From NCBI RefSeq assembly GCF_037975245.1, contig NC_092577.1, positions 8,405,013-8,469,012 on the forward strand: a DNA stretch of 64,000 nucleotides, given 5' to 3'. The notes beneath the pieces are model-generated. The model saw only the letters and a list, made by a program, of their open reading frames with translations. It made no database searches and was not told the origin of the DNA. Below, one piece after another: positions 1 through 12,094 of this stretch. The DNA is from Apostichopus japonicus (lineage: Eukaryota > Echinodermata > Holothuroidea > Aspidochirotida > Stichopodidae). Numbering within the stretch: the first letter of the stretch is position 1; every line of letters starts with the position of its first letter. A program made the translations under genes and the position numbers.

Positions 1-3000
1 TGTGTACGTCTAAAACACTTTGTAACTTTAAACTTCACATGCTAAAGTGATGAATGCTGAATTGCATATTTCTGGCACTGAAATCTTGTTGAAATCAATC
101 AGTTACATAAAACTGTGTTATACATATGGAGTGTTTATATGTGACAATAAGCCAGCAATTTACAGTCATCGGATACCCATGTCTGTAAAAAAAAATGCAT
201 AAATAAAGAGATGTTGCCATAAGTCTATCAAGGGATTCTAATTGCTGTCCACAAACTGCCGTTGTCGATCTATTGATTTGAAAATCCTGGTCCAGCAGAG
301 TCTTTGGGTGGATAGCTTCATCCTTCTTGCTGTGTTATCAACCCTCTTTAGTTCTTGTTATTGTAGTCTAGTAAGAGACTACGACTTTGAGTTCAGTTTC
401 TGTTGGTTTTTTATCTGTGGTAGGTGGAAGGGGAGGGAGGTGAGGAGGGTAGGTGGTACTCTTGATATGCTATTTTTACCATGTTTACCCTTCTTAAGAT
501 GACCTAGCATCATTTTGCATGTGATGGTACCATCATGGCTTATATTTAACATCCTTCACACACTTAGTTGAAAACACATGAATATCATATCTACCCCCCC
601 CCCCCAATCCTGGCAAAGCTATCATAATCTCTTGGTAGTCTTGGATCACCTGTCAACTCCTCCTTAACCAACCAATGGAAAATGTTGGAATTTGTACTTT
701 ACAAAACAGCAAATTGGTTTGTCTTTAATTATTCTGTCAATTCTAGTTCACAAATACAAACTCTATTTGGATTAACAGTGTTTGTGCTATTTCATACCAC
801 CAGTAGCATTTTCATGTATTACTTTATACAATGCACTCCCCAGAAAGTATTCTTGGCTATTTTCTCAACCATTTTGGAATATTGATTGAATATAAACTTG
901 TTTAGAATCATTTTCTTTCCTTTACAGATTGTAGTTACCGTAGAAAGATCAGGAAACAGTTAGTGAGAAGTAAAGATCATCTTTAGTTGCTGTACACCTG
1001 TGGCTCGCTTCTCACAAGGTCTAACAAGGTCATACTTTGCTAATACTGTATATAAAACATCAGGAATGTTGAAAAACTGAAATTGTCAGCTGCCAGGACT
1101 AACAAATAAAAAGTATATTTAAATTAGTTTAATTCTGATAGAGTTCCTTTTTAAAAGTGACGGTATTGTTTTGTTGTATATTGGGAGAATGGTGGGTGTG
1201 GAAATTCTAACTTTGAGAAGAAAAGACAGACAAAGAATAAGGGGTTGATAAAGACATTGTTTCTTTAATATTTTTTGATGACATCATCTGTTATTGTTTG
1301 CAATTTGCTTATTTATATCTCATTTAATTGACATAGTGTGTTTTGATTTCTTCTTGCAAATTGAAAAAGCATGTTTTACATTCATAGAAGGCAAAGGGAG
1401 CAAGGAGATGGGGAAATTTTGCAGAATTTGTTTCTGAATTTATATAGATATTTCTTATTCTATCAATACTGCCGTTGTACAATGTTTTGTCTTCGTAATT
1501 TATAGAAAGTACGGTGGTTGTGTTATCAAGAAGGCTTCCTCAAGCGGCTGAGTGACCAATATATTAATGAACTATGAATGGTGTGTAGGGCCAGAGACAG
1601 TATACTTCTGTTCTGTCCATGGCATAGGCCCAACCATTCATAATTCATGTTCGCCTTTATATACAGAACATTAATGTGAAAGGTAATGTAAAACCTAATT
1701 AACTGAAAATGCAATGAATTTCAAGACGGTTATGTAGTGAGGTGAAGTTTTGAATATTCAGACTTTGGTACTACTTCTATATCCTCAAGGGGGTAACACT
1801 ATTGACCAATTGCTGGACACCCTCTTCACCCCACATAATAGTATCGTACTGCAGTTAATGTAGTAACGGCATTGTATAGATGTACATTACTCCGTCAGTT
1901 TGCATGTAGCGATGTGAACTGTATCACTACGCTGAATGGTAGGCACACTAGCGTGGTGCATCCCAGACATTCTGAGCGTGGGTTTCCAAATAAACGAATG
2001 AAATGATCTCGTTGGGTTGAAGCTGTTTTTCCTTCCTTACTAAATACAAGAAGACGTTAATACCAAAGTGTCGCCGTTATTGTTCTCACCGTTCTTTACC
2101 GACGGGCTTACCCATTACATTCCTCTCCTGTTTGGCAGTGTCCCAACAGTTAGTTAAGGCTAAGTATGTATTAATACTCCCTCATATTTATGTATACATT
2201 TGATGATCATTCATAAGATGCTGATTATTTTGTTTACTGATTAAACCTGAAATCCTCTTTTTCCTTTGTTGAGCATTCCCAGCCAGTTTTCTGTTGTTCA
2301 TTTATACTTGTATAATTATATTTTTTGTATAATATAATATATTGTTATGTTTGTTCTTTCTTTCCTAACAGGGTCAGCGCATAGCCCTTGACACGCAGAA
2401 GTTTAGTATGCATGGGTAGCTTCCCCTTGAGATTATCACTTCCTAAATGACAGCAGGCTTAGGATAATGTGAACGCCTGGATAGTATGCGCTATATTTCA
2501 GTTAGCTTTTTTATTCTTTTTCTTATGACTTGATTAGGCAGTAGTGCGCAACCCCAAGATTCTAGGCACGTATCATAAGAATTTCGTTCAATAGGTAGGC
2601 TACACAAGGCCTATATTAACCGCTCGTCATTATACACACACAATCTCAGATGCGATGACTGTGTTTATCGTGGTTTCACGGGTTTTGTTAGAAGAACAAT
2701 ACACGTAGAGAGCTCCTAAGAGTTTACCTGCGTGATATAGTGTACAGTGTATAGTATAATGTGGCAGCGGCTCATTAATATATTTGTTTTATATAGGCTT
2801 ATCAGTTTCACTGTTAGCCCCTATATCAGTGTCCATATGATTTAATTAAGAATATCGAGGCACAGTCGCTACACGGCCCACCCACTCGGCTCATTTGCCC
2901 CCATCCCCAGCAGGTCCCTGTTTGGTATGTAAAACATAATGATATCACAATCGAACAACTAATTCACACCTAAATTCCCTGTATGGCTCTACCTTAGCAT

Positions 3001-4847
3001 ATATAGTATACGGCTACGATCAGAATGCCATAGCGTGCTTTATATCATCAATAACCTGCTTTAAACAATAAATAAAGCAGATCTTATAAAGTAACGTAAG
3101 CTCCTAGTTTCTCCCTACAAAGTGATTTTACCGAATAAAAGTTCTAAGTGTAAATTTCTAAACATGAGATCTCAACATTAAGAATGTTTATACGCAACTT
3201 ACATGGCCTGGGAATTGTCATTTCAGGTAATCTGGGATTCTTTTTTGACAAAACTTTCTTGGTAGCCTACGTTACGCGCCAACCGATGGTGGCACGCCTC
3301 TTAGATAGTGTCATGATGGTCCATTTTGGGAATAGCCCACACACTAAAACCTTCTGAAAAGGCCCCTGGTATTTGCGCACATCAAAAACACCGCTATGTA
3401 ACATTTAGAAGATAAATTATGTGTCTTGATGTTCCTTAACTGCCCCTAGAGATTATACCCAGGCTAGGGCCCTGATGTATCTTTATTTTATAGGGTTTCA
3501 TGTTTCCGATAAAGTGAATGTGCCCATGTACTAAATAATGCTCGTCAGATATACTTATTATACCATATACAGTATGTACATGTTGTAGACGTTTGTATAA
3601 CAAGTTATTCTTTGTGTGCATAGTTTCCGTTTTTGGTTTAAGTTTCAATTTGAATAATTATGATAAGTTACAACATGATGATAAATAGTTGTCTGTCTTA
3701 ATTTTAAGTCGAATCACTTGTCAAATGTCACTTTTGTTGAACTATATTTATGAATGACATATCATTTCCCTAGGCCCCTGCAAGGGCCCCTGGACCCAGA
3801 CGACAAAGTCTTTGCGCGAAGGCGCTCGCAGATTCCTTCAGTTGTATCCATGTTTATTCATTAATCTACCCCCTTCCCCGGCCTCCCCTCCTTTTTCGGA
3901 CTGACGGCCCTGATCAGAGTATTCGGTATTTAGCTTAAAATCAGCTTAACAAAAGGAAGGTTAAGCAGTATATTTAATAAAAATCCGGTGTTACCGTCCT
4001 CCATCCTTTAGGGAAAAAAATAAAATAACATGTGAGTTTTATCCAGTGAAAAATTGCACGAAAATTACGCCAGGAATGTTGAAATAAGACAAGATTTTGT
4101 GGATATGCAAAAGAAAGAACAAAGTAGTATATTAATGTAATTAAGAGCGGAGAAACAATTGAGGTGTTTGTAATGATATGTCATATTCCATGACTTGGTC
4201 TGAACATGACACAGAGATACACAATATTGAAATGAGCACCTTAATCTTGCTTTATCCGTCTCGATCTACAGCGAGAATATAGTCGCATGCTGAAAATGAA
4301 GCTTGTATACGAATTAATGCCCAGATGAGTGTTACTATCTCACACCTTTCCTACCGCGCCACATCTCCCATCTCCATTTTCTACGCTAATTTCAAATAAA
4401 TTGAATGACTTGTAAATTTGAGGCCTATTAGTTAGCGCTGAAGAAGTATCGTACATAAATTTTGTTCTGTTCTGAGTCTCTGTGTACCTGCAGTGTTGGA
4501 ACACACTAAATTCAGAGCAATACAATATGTAATCGTTTTGTTATGTTTACTTGTAACGGCGATAACAATCAAAATATATCACGCTACTCAAATCGTTTAT
4601 TTAGCCTTCCGTCTCTCGATATTTACGTAACAAACAAACAGTTTACTATATATCATTGATATAGTTATCTGTTGATACTTTGATCCTGCATGCATATTCT
4701 ATATTAGCATCGTGCATACACATACGCATCAAACACTCAAGTTCCCTAATTATAACAGGTACCTCTCTATGCAACAGCTCCCTTGTGACAGCATTCAGCC
4801 CTTTCGAAAACAGATCAAGTTATACCATAGAACTCACTGACAGCCAG
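1..4847. other. Non-coding AT-rich DNA, no supported gene
   Basis: No open frame here shows family resemblance, motif structure or a convincing exon chain. Isolated acceptor-like sites occur near 949 and 2371, each followed by a short open stretch, and an AATAAA lies near 1104, but they cannot be linked to upstream exons. The stretch around 3770-3900 looks like the GC-richer edge of a dispersed repeat. It may be the 3' untranslated or intergenic DNA of a gene lying left of the window. Confidence 0.5.
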
Positions 4848-5065
4848 CGACGTAGCCAGGAATTTGAAAGGGGGGAGCACTTTTTGCGATTGATATGGAT
4901 TTTCAAAGTTGTAGGCACGACTATCTGAGCGGAGCGCCACCATCGGTTGGCGCGGAGCGTACAAGAAAATTTTTGGTTTTACAACCCCCCCCCCCCAGAT
5001 GGCCGGAAACGGCCCTTCCCGAGTGTTCATTCTGGTTCCCCGGCCTCTTGCTAACTTGAGACACC
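4848..5065. mobile_element. Degenerate hAT-type MITE relic
   Basis: It begins with a CAGCGACGTAGCCAGG end and shares an internal block (GTTGGCG-GAGCGTACAAGAA) with the better preserved copy at 20193-20461. A clear right end and target duplication are missing, so this is a truncated copy of the same family. There is no coding content. Confidence 0.5.
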
Positions 5066-5647
5066 TCATTCAATATCACTTTTAAACCCAAAAAACAAAG
5101 GAGTTAAAATAGTACGTAACGCAATACTACATAATGTATATATTTAAAATTAGCAAGGTACATGTACAGAGTAGTCTTACTTTTCAACTTCTGATAATTG
5201 TATGTACAAAGATAGGCCAGAAATGTCTTTGATACAACTACAGCCAGTACTAGTCTTTGATACAACTGTAGCTAGTAAATGTTTAAGTTAGCTAAATTGC
5301 CTAATAAGAGAAGGCGAGAGCTATCCGACGATTGCCATCTGATGCAAATTTCTCAACTGTTTTCTCAACTGAAAATTATTTGCGTAAACGGGTTCTTAAC
5401 TAGATGTTACTATTGACAAGATCGGAATCTAGTCTTTTTCGGCGGGTAGAGTGTTGATTGAAACGACACGCGATAGAAATGACAGCCTAGATGACAGAAG
5501 AATAGGTCACCAATAATTTGGCCATATTCTTGCTACGTTCATTTCAATAGTTTTTCCTGTCTAGGATCTTAAACTCGTCCAGCAAGCTTATGGATTTGAA
5601 TTATGGGTGTATTTTAAAAAAAAAGGTAACTTGCCCAAAAATGTGTA

Positions 5648-6680
5648 GGCCCGGGCCGCGAATATTTTTTTCCCAAACTGAACTGACACTGAAATTATTT
5701 CTTCGATTCTGATTGGTTCTCAGCGAGCACGTGATATACTTTAGTTTTCAACATCGATCCTCCATAATCTGTCGATATCAGTTTGATCAACACGAACAAA
5801 TTTAAGATATTCACATAAGCAAATTCTCAGAACTTTTGGTAAGTATATATGCACGAAAGTATATAGTGAAGCAACTATTCCCAACTACTGCATGCGCCCA
5901 TTATAGGCAGTCCTCGATCGTTTGTTTACTCGCTTGACTCCGCTCTACACAGCACATACATGTAATGTAGCCTATTGTACTGTGTATAGTATACAACACA
6001 AACAGTGCATTTGTAATTGTATACATGTAGCCGATGTACGTATGTACGAGCTGGTGTTTGTGTACATTCAGGGTTGCGATACTTTTAGTTTTATAATCAT
6101 AAATTCAAAATGTATTCAGTCAATGAGTCTAGATAGGCCTAGTCGCATATGCATTGGCCATGAAGATTCGCGAGCGAGTGTGTATCAGCCATTGAGTGTA
6201 CACAAACATGGCATTTGACGATATGTTTGTGTCTTTGACTTGTTAACTAGTTGTATATAGCCTTATAACCTATACGTACGGAACCACATATGTTTACCAG
6301 CACCATTAGAAGTTCTTGTACATGGTGACCTAGTAGGCCTGCATTAACCGTATATACGTATTCGTATTAGTTCGAGATCTCGAATTCACTAATATAGGCC
6401 CTACCGCCTTTACAGTAGCTCTTGATAACTGGAAGCCTCATATTGTATCTACATGTAGGCACACTTAGGCCTACATACTTTTAACTTGGCCTGTATAAGG
6501 CCTACACACGTATTTTTGACATGATGCGGCCCATGAGGATTGGTATGATCAACACTAACAGTGTCACATACATTCATTGATAAACGCAGACTACCATTCC
6601 GGTTTTGATCAGCCAATCAGAATCGAGGAAATAATTTCAGTGTCAGTTCAGTTTGGGAAAAAAATATTCGCGCCCGGGCC
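5648..6680. repeat. About 1-kb unit with ~72-bp terminal inverted repeats
   Basis: The left arm (5648-5721) is nearly the exact reverse complement of the right arm (6610-6680). Both arms carry GGCCCGGGC, a T-run, and a CCAAT-type motif (CCAATCAGAATCG). The interior shows no recognisable protein. It abuts the next inverted-repeat unit and shares the CGCCCGGGCCGCG junction with it. It is probably a non-autonomous element; a superfamily cannot be assigned because target duplications are not obvious. Confidence 0.55.
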
Positions 6681-7732
6681 GCGAATTTTTTTTTCCTGAA
6701 CCTTTCGGGCAGTGTACGTGGAGTTTAGCCAATCAGAGCGAGGCTGTGTTGATGACGTACTACTCAGTAAAGATGGTCAGTCGGGTAAATGCGTCGCTTC
6801 AATAACATAAGGTGGAAAACGAAAGAGCGTAAGTTCGAGACCCCGTGTGGATTCCCCCCCCCCCACTTTTTCTCATGTTCAAGTAGTTATGTCCAAGTAT
6901 TATATCATGAATTGAAAATCGATATTATAAGTTATGTCATGGTTTTAGTGCATGGTCATCTTATATATGAAACTCCGTAGATAGTGTGGCGAAAATATAT
7001 ATAGTTTCTTTTGTTTATTTTCCTTCTAGATCTTATTAGAGGGAAATCGGTCTCAGCCCCAAAGTGTGGTACATCCGTTTTAGGAAAGTTTATCCTAATT
7101 TAAAGGCAGATGACTGGCTAGAATAAAAGACAAGGGAAACAGATATTCATTCTGGAACAATTGAAAAGAGAGGATTTATTGCATAATAAAACAAGGGCAG
7201 TACTTGCACTCTTATTTACCTAATTCGCTCATCAGTTTACAACAAATATTTGGCAGTTTCCACAATAAACCGTTAATTACTGGACCTCGTCTCTCACAAG
7301 GAGGTGCTATAGGACTATACCACTGTGTATATTGCTGTGTAGATGTGTGTAAACTGTACGTAACATACTACTGTACCAGTACTACAGTACTGAGTACAGT
7401 GTCATGTCAATCTGAAGACATTGTAAATTTGTACAACAGACAGCGATCATACTCGCCGTTTTTCAACAAAGAAACCGATGCAAACGTCACGTAAGTTGTG
7501 CACAATGATTCAGTATAATGTTATCAGTGCAAGGCCTATATACCTTAATACTTTCTGCTGTAGTACAACAATTATGTTGACTTATCGAATGTGATTTCCC
7601 CACTTCAACATTTGGTACGCACGCCGCCATCTTTACTGTAGTACGTCATCAACACAGCCTCGCTCTGATTGGCTAAACTCCACGTACACTGCCCGAAAGG
7701 TTCAGGAAAAAGAAATTCGCGCCCGGGCCGCC
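6670..7732. repeat. About 1-kb unit with ~105-bp terminal inverted repeats
   Basis: Arms at 6670-6780 and 7625-7732 are inverted copies. Each contains the CCCGGGCCGC block, an AGCCAATCAGAGCGAGG (CCAAT-box-like) stretch, a TGACGTAC (CRE-like) motif and an outward ATG context (AAAGATGG). The interior has weak open frames only. It forms a tandem pair with the unit at 5648-6680. Confidence 0.55.
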
Positions 7733-8498
7733 TGCAGTGCTACATACTGGCTACGCCCCTAATCATATGATGTCTTATTATCAGCAGATTTTGTTTCCTG
7801 TTTGAATTCTGTTACATGTTCTTATAGGTAATATATCAGAAAGGCAAACATAGTGCCCTTTTACAATTTTTCCAGTAGGATGATTCTTGTTTATTGTCCA
7901 ATGTCTGGACTTTAATACGTTTGACGAACTTAACTGATGGACAATATATAAACGTTCATATTTTGTAGACAGCCAGATGTGCAGTGGCCTAAAAACAAAT
8001 ATCGTTATCGCAGTGTATTAACAAGTGTAATAATTATGTGTAGGAAGTGCGTATCACGTACGATTGCTCGCTTTGCTTCATATAACTTAGGGCGAATCAT
8101 AGAAAGGATGAGAACGAACATTGTCGACGTCGTTGTGCATACGGTTCGTGACACTCCATCGAGTGCGGTTAGGTAGGCAATATGTATTTTGTTACGTAGT
8201 GGCCAACTGTAGGCTTGTAACAGGCTATAGGCTAAATTTAGCTAATTACATCTGCCAAACTAAGTAAATAGTTGAATCAGTAGGCCTGAATGTTACTAGG
8301 ATTATAATCGAGTTAACGGAGCTGACGAGTATTCAAGATCAAAAGAGCAGTGACAAAATACCATGCTAAAAAACAACAGCTTTTTACATTTTTTTCGACA
8401 CTGAAAGGGAGGGAGTAGTCGCTCCCCCTGCTAGGTTCCTCTCTTTGTGACAGTTTCCTAAATATACAAAGGAGCTCTGCTAGTGACAGCTCCTTAAT

Positions 8499-8847
8499 CA
8501 AGGGCGTAGGAACCGGGGGGCGCCAGCCCCCCCCAGTAAAATATATGGGGGCGGAAGTAACATTCCGCCCCCGCTTCGCAAGTCAGAAAACCCCTTTTTC
8601 ATTTCTAAATGAGTAAAATATCTCATTTGGAGCACCAAATTGCATCTAAGGCCAGGTGAAAATGCAAAATTATTTACACAATGGAGTGGGTGTTGAAGTG
8701 TGCAATATATTGCACCAATTGCATCTGAGGCCACCTGGGAATGCCAAAAAAATTCACAGGGGACACCCCCTCCCCTTAGACCCCTTCCCAAGGCCGGCCA
8801 ACAGTCTTAAGCCCCCCCCCAGTCAAAAGTACCTTCCTACGCCACTG
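8499..8847. mobile_element. hAT-type MITE, copy 1 (349 bp)
   Basis: The ends are CAAGGGCGTAGGAA on the left and the complement of CAGTGGCGTAGGAA on the right. An exact 8-bp target duplication TCCTTAAT flanks it (8491-8498 and 8848-8855). An 8-bp duplication with CAGTGGCG-type ends is the hAT signature. The interior is non-coding and GC-rich near the ends. The same family recurs inverted at 9173-9556. Confidence 0.85.
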
Positions 8848-9172
8848 TCCTTAATTATAGTAGGGAGCTCTCTCTAGGGGAAATCCTCCTCTTAACCAGG
8901 CAGCTCTCTTTGTGACCGCTCCCTAACCAGAGAGCGCTTTTTTTGTGACAGCATCCTACTTTAAATCAGGGAGCGCTGTTTGTGACAGCTTTTAATGATA
9001 CCAAGGAGCAGCCTCTAATTATAGTAGTGAGCTGTCTCGAAGACAAAAAAAGAGCCTGAATTAAAAGTCAATGTTGACCTAATATTTCTGTGGCACGCCG
9101 TTATATAACGTTGTCTCTGCATTATTTTTGTTATAGCTTTGTATAATGCCGTTATATATGTACAAGCGTTTG

Positions 9173-9556
9173 CAGTGGCGTAGGAAGGTACTTTTGAGTC
9201 GGGGGGCTGAAGACTGATGGCCGGCCTGGGGGAGGGGTCTAAGGGGAGGGGGTGTCCCCCTCCCCCTTTGGAATTTTTTTTGCATTTCCAGTTGGCCTCA
9301 GATGCAATTTGGTACAATATAGCACACTTCAACACCCACTCCATTTTGTAAAGCATTTTGCATTTTCACCTGGCCTTAGATGCAATTTGGTGCTTCAAAT
9401 GAGATTTTTTTCTCATTTGGAAATGAAAAAGGGGTTTCCTGACTTGCGGAGCGGGGGGGGGGGGGGGGGGGACGGAACGATACTTCCGCCCCCCATATTT
9501 TTCACTGGGGGGCTGGCGTCTTCCCCCCCCCCAGCCCCCCGGTTCCTACGCCCTTG
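9173..9556. mobile_element. hAT-type MITE, copy 2, inverted (384 bp)
   Basis: Same family as 8499-8847 in the opposite orientation, starting CAGTGGCGTAGGAAGG and ending CCTACGCCCTTG. A perfect 8-bp target duplication AGCGTTTG flanks it at 9165-9172 and 9557-9564, so it is an independent insertion rather than half of a larger palindrome. A long poly-G run lies inside. Confidence 0.88.
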
Positions 9557-9564
9557 AGCGTTTG

Positions 9565-10420
9565 TATAATATAACAGTTATTTGACTAATATAACTAAAA
9601 AACTTTGTATAGCATGTATTGATCGGTAACTCACGTGCACTGCCCGTGAAAATAACAATGCGTTATGGACATACAACAAAACCGTTATATTGTATATTAA
9701 CGTTCACCATTGATTGTATATATAAAATAACAGTTGAGTGCATTATACACTGCATGACCTCAATAACGAATAAGTTGTTAATGGTCGGTGTTATTTTACT
9801 TTTGCGTGAATGCACTATTACACGTTATTACCTTTTTGTATCAATTAACAAACATCGGGACACTGTTCAATTTGCATATTTGATAGCAAAGGTGCTACCG
9901 ATTTTATGTGAGTTATATTCTCGTTAGGTGATTTCAGTGCTTAATTTTTGCGCAAAATGTGTCTAATTAATCTTGAAGGTTGTTAGATCTACTTCTTTTG
10001 ATATAAAAGCATGGGTTTACTGGTTAAAAGCTGCTGTTGTTGTTTGTGCAAAAATATACGTCACAGTGTTCACTATTTCTCACATACACAAAGTTGGTAT
10101 ATATAGTTGACTTAGTATTTACTGTTTATAAAACTGAATGTATAATGATTAGGTGTTACACGTTGAGGAGTGTAGGTATTCATTTACGTCAAATGGGTTG
10201 CCCAATGATGAATTAATCGCAATAGAAGGAACAAAACTAGGCAAAAGGTAACCTGATGATATTAGAAATCGTTTACAGAAGGGAAGTTATGTCCTTAGAG
10301 GAATTAATTCTAACTTCGTGATTTCAAGGTTCTAATTTACTCATTAAAACAAAAAACGGCGCATGTCTTGAGGCTACACATACACTACATTAGTATATGT
10401 TCGATGGCAATAAACTACAG
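9565..10420. other. AT-rich spacer, nothing supported
   Basis: No exon, RNA gene or element edge could be supported here. The open frame at 9619-9927 has random-looking composition and no neighbours in phase. Confidence 0.5.
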
Positions 10421-11330
10421 TACCTGTAAGGGTTGTTACTACATAAGTAAGGCTCGATGACCATACACTTAACTCCCTACAAAGATTGTTACTACATCTG
10501 TATGGTTCAATGACCATACATTACACTCCCTGTAAGGGTTTGTTACTACATTAGTTCGGTTCGATGACCATACACTACACTCCCTGTAAGGGTTGTTACT
10601 ACATTAGTATGGTGTTATGACCATACATAACACCCCCTGTAAGGGTTGTAACTACATTAGTATGGTTTGATAACCATACACTACACTCTCTGTAAGGGTT
10701 GTTACTACATTAGTATGGTGTTATGACCATACATAACACCCCCTGTAAGGGTTGTAACTACATTAGTATGGTTTGATAACCATACACTACACTCTCTGTA
10801 AGGGTTGTTACTACATTAGTACGGTTCGATGACCATACACTACACTCCCTGTAAAGGTTGTTACTACATTAGTATGGTGTTATGACCATACATAACCCCT
10901 AGCTCTGTAAGGGTTGTAACTACATTAGTATGGTTTGATAACCATACACTACACTCCCTGTAAGGGTTGTTACTACATTAGTATGGTTCGATGACCATAC
11001 ACTACACTCCCTGTAAGGGTTTGTTACTACGCTAGTTTGGTTCGATGACCATACACTACAGTCCCTGTAAGGGTTGTTACTACATTAGTATGATTCAATG
11101 ACCATACACTACACTCCCTATAAGGGATGTTACTACATTAGTATGGTTTGATGACCATACACTACAATCTCTGCAAGGGTTGTTACTACATTAATATGTT
11201 TCGTTGACCATATACACCTCACTCCCTGCAAGGGTTGTTACTTAATTAGCATGGTTCGATGGCCATATACTACACACCCTGTAAGGGTTGGTACTACATT
11301 ATTATGATTCGATGACCATACACTAAACTT
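10420..11330. repeat. 53-bp minisatellite, about 17 units
   Basis: Head-to-tail units of about 53 bp are each built around CCCTGTAAGGGTTGTTACTA and TATGGTTCGATGACCATA. The second block is an imperfect palindrome (TATGGT..ACCATA), so each unit can form a small hairpin. Variant units alternate (TTCGATG versus GTTATG or TTTGATA), which suggests a higher-order two- or three-unit repeat in 10580-10830. Confidence 0.9.
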
Positions 11331-11476
11331 TACCATACACAGAATAACCACTTACAGGCAAGATACTTTGAACAGACTTTATGTTAATGAAAAGGAGGTA
11401 AACGACAAAGGCAAATGAATATATATATATGAAAATCGTAATGAGTTGGAAAATCAAGAACAGTGAAAAAACTTTC

Positions 11477-11550
11477 AGCCTCCACCGGGATTCGAACCCG
11501 GGCCTCCCGCTTTGTACGCGGACACCCTAACCAACTAGGCCATGGACGCT
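11477..11550 (-). tRNA. tRNA-like sequence, probably SINE head or pseudogene
   Basis: This 74-nt cloverleaf-like sequence has a B box GGTTCGAATCC, a good T stem, an anticodon stem TCCGC/GCGGG and a loop GTACAAA, which gives anticodon ACA. The acceptor stem has one G-G mismatch. ACA (Cys UGU) is not a normal animal tRNA anticodon, and the flanks are repeated with it at 11755, so a decoding role is doubtful. Confidence 0.45.
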
Positions 11551-11754
11551 GATTGTACGTCAAAAGTATCTCTTTTGAGATCCGGCTTTAGGAATCACAA
11601 ATGATTTTCGAGTTGGTTAGCATCACGTTTGATCTCTAGAGTAAGGCAAAGTATGTCACCAAAAACAGAATTAGTATTGTTCGATACAGATGACAAACGC
11701 CTACAGTGGAATTACAACCTTCCTTACCGGTTTCGAACCTCTGGACATACAATC

Positions 11755-11827
11755 AGCGTCCATAGCCTAGTGGTTAGGGTGTCTGCGTACAAAGCGGAAG
11801 GCCCGGGTTCGAATCCCGGTGGAGGCT
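11755..11827 (+). tRNA. tRNA-like sequence, inverted partner
   Basis: This 73-nt sequence is the inverted partner of 11477-11550, with the same ACA loop and B box but a one-base shorter D loop. Flanks match the other arm in reverse, consistent with a tRNA-derived repeat rather than a tRNA gene. Confidence 0.45.
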
Positions 11828-11883
11828 GGAAGTTTTTTCACTATTCTTGATTTTTCAACTCATTACGATTTTCTTTTTTTTTT

Positions 11884-11998
11884 ATAGAGAGAGAGAGAGG
11901 TGGAGAGAGAGGTGGGTGGAGAGAGAGGCGGAGGTGGAGAGAGGTGGAGAGAGAGAGAGATGTGGAGAGAGAGAGAGGTGGGTGGAGAGAGAGAGATA
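11884..11998. repeat. (GA)n-rich microsatellite
   Basis: An AGAGAG-rich purine tract with GGTGG interruptions directly follows the tRNA-like inverted repeat. Confidence 0.9.
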
Positions 11999-12094
11999 TA
12001 GATAAATGCTTGTTAAGTATTTACTGATGTCATAAACTATAGCGTATATTTACACTTCTATATTAGTTACCATATAAATCATTAAGCATATATG

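Larger units (their letters stand above)
11431..11873. repeat. Inverted repeat with two tRNA-like sequences
   Basis: The left arm (11431-11561) and right arm (11744-11873) are about 130-bp inverted copies separated by about 182 bp. Each arm contains a tRNA-like segment plus about 46 bp of identical flank (GAAAATCGTAATGAGTTG). Matching flanks show that a whole repeat unit, not just a tRNA gene, was inverted. It is most likely a tRNA-derived SINE or MITE pair. Confidence 0.8.

Noticed and set aside
949-988. Possible last exon after TTTCCTTTACAG
   Set aside because: A good acceptor and a downstream AATAAA exist, but the short basic product has no upstream exon in the window to test phase.
8491-9564. 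Single ~1-kb foldback transposon
   Set aside because: Each arm has its own perfect, different 8-bp target duplication, so they are two insertions.
10420-11330. CRISPR-like spacing of repeats
   Set aside because: The whole 53-bp unit is repeated with no unique spacers, and the window is eukaryotic; it is a minisatellite.
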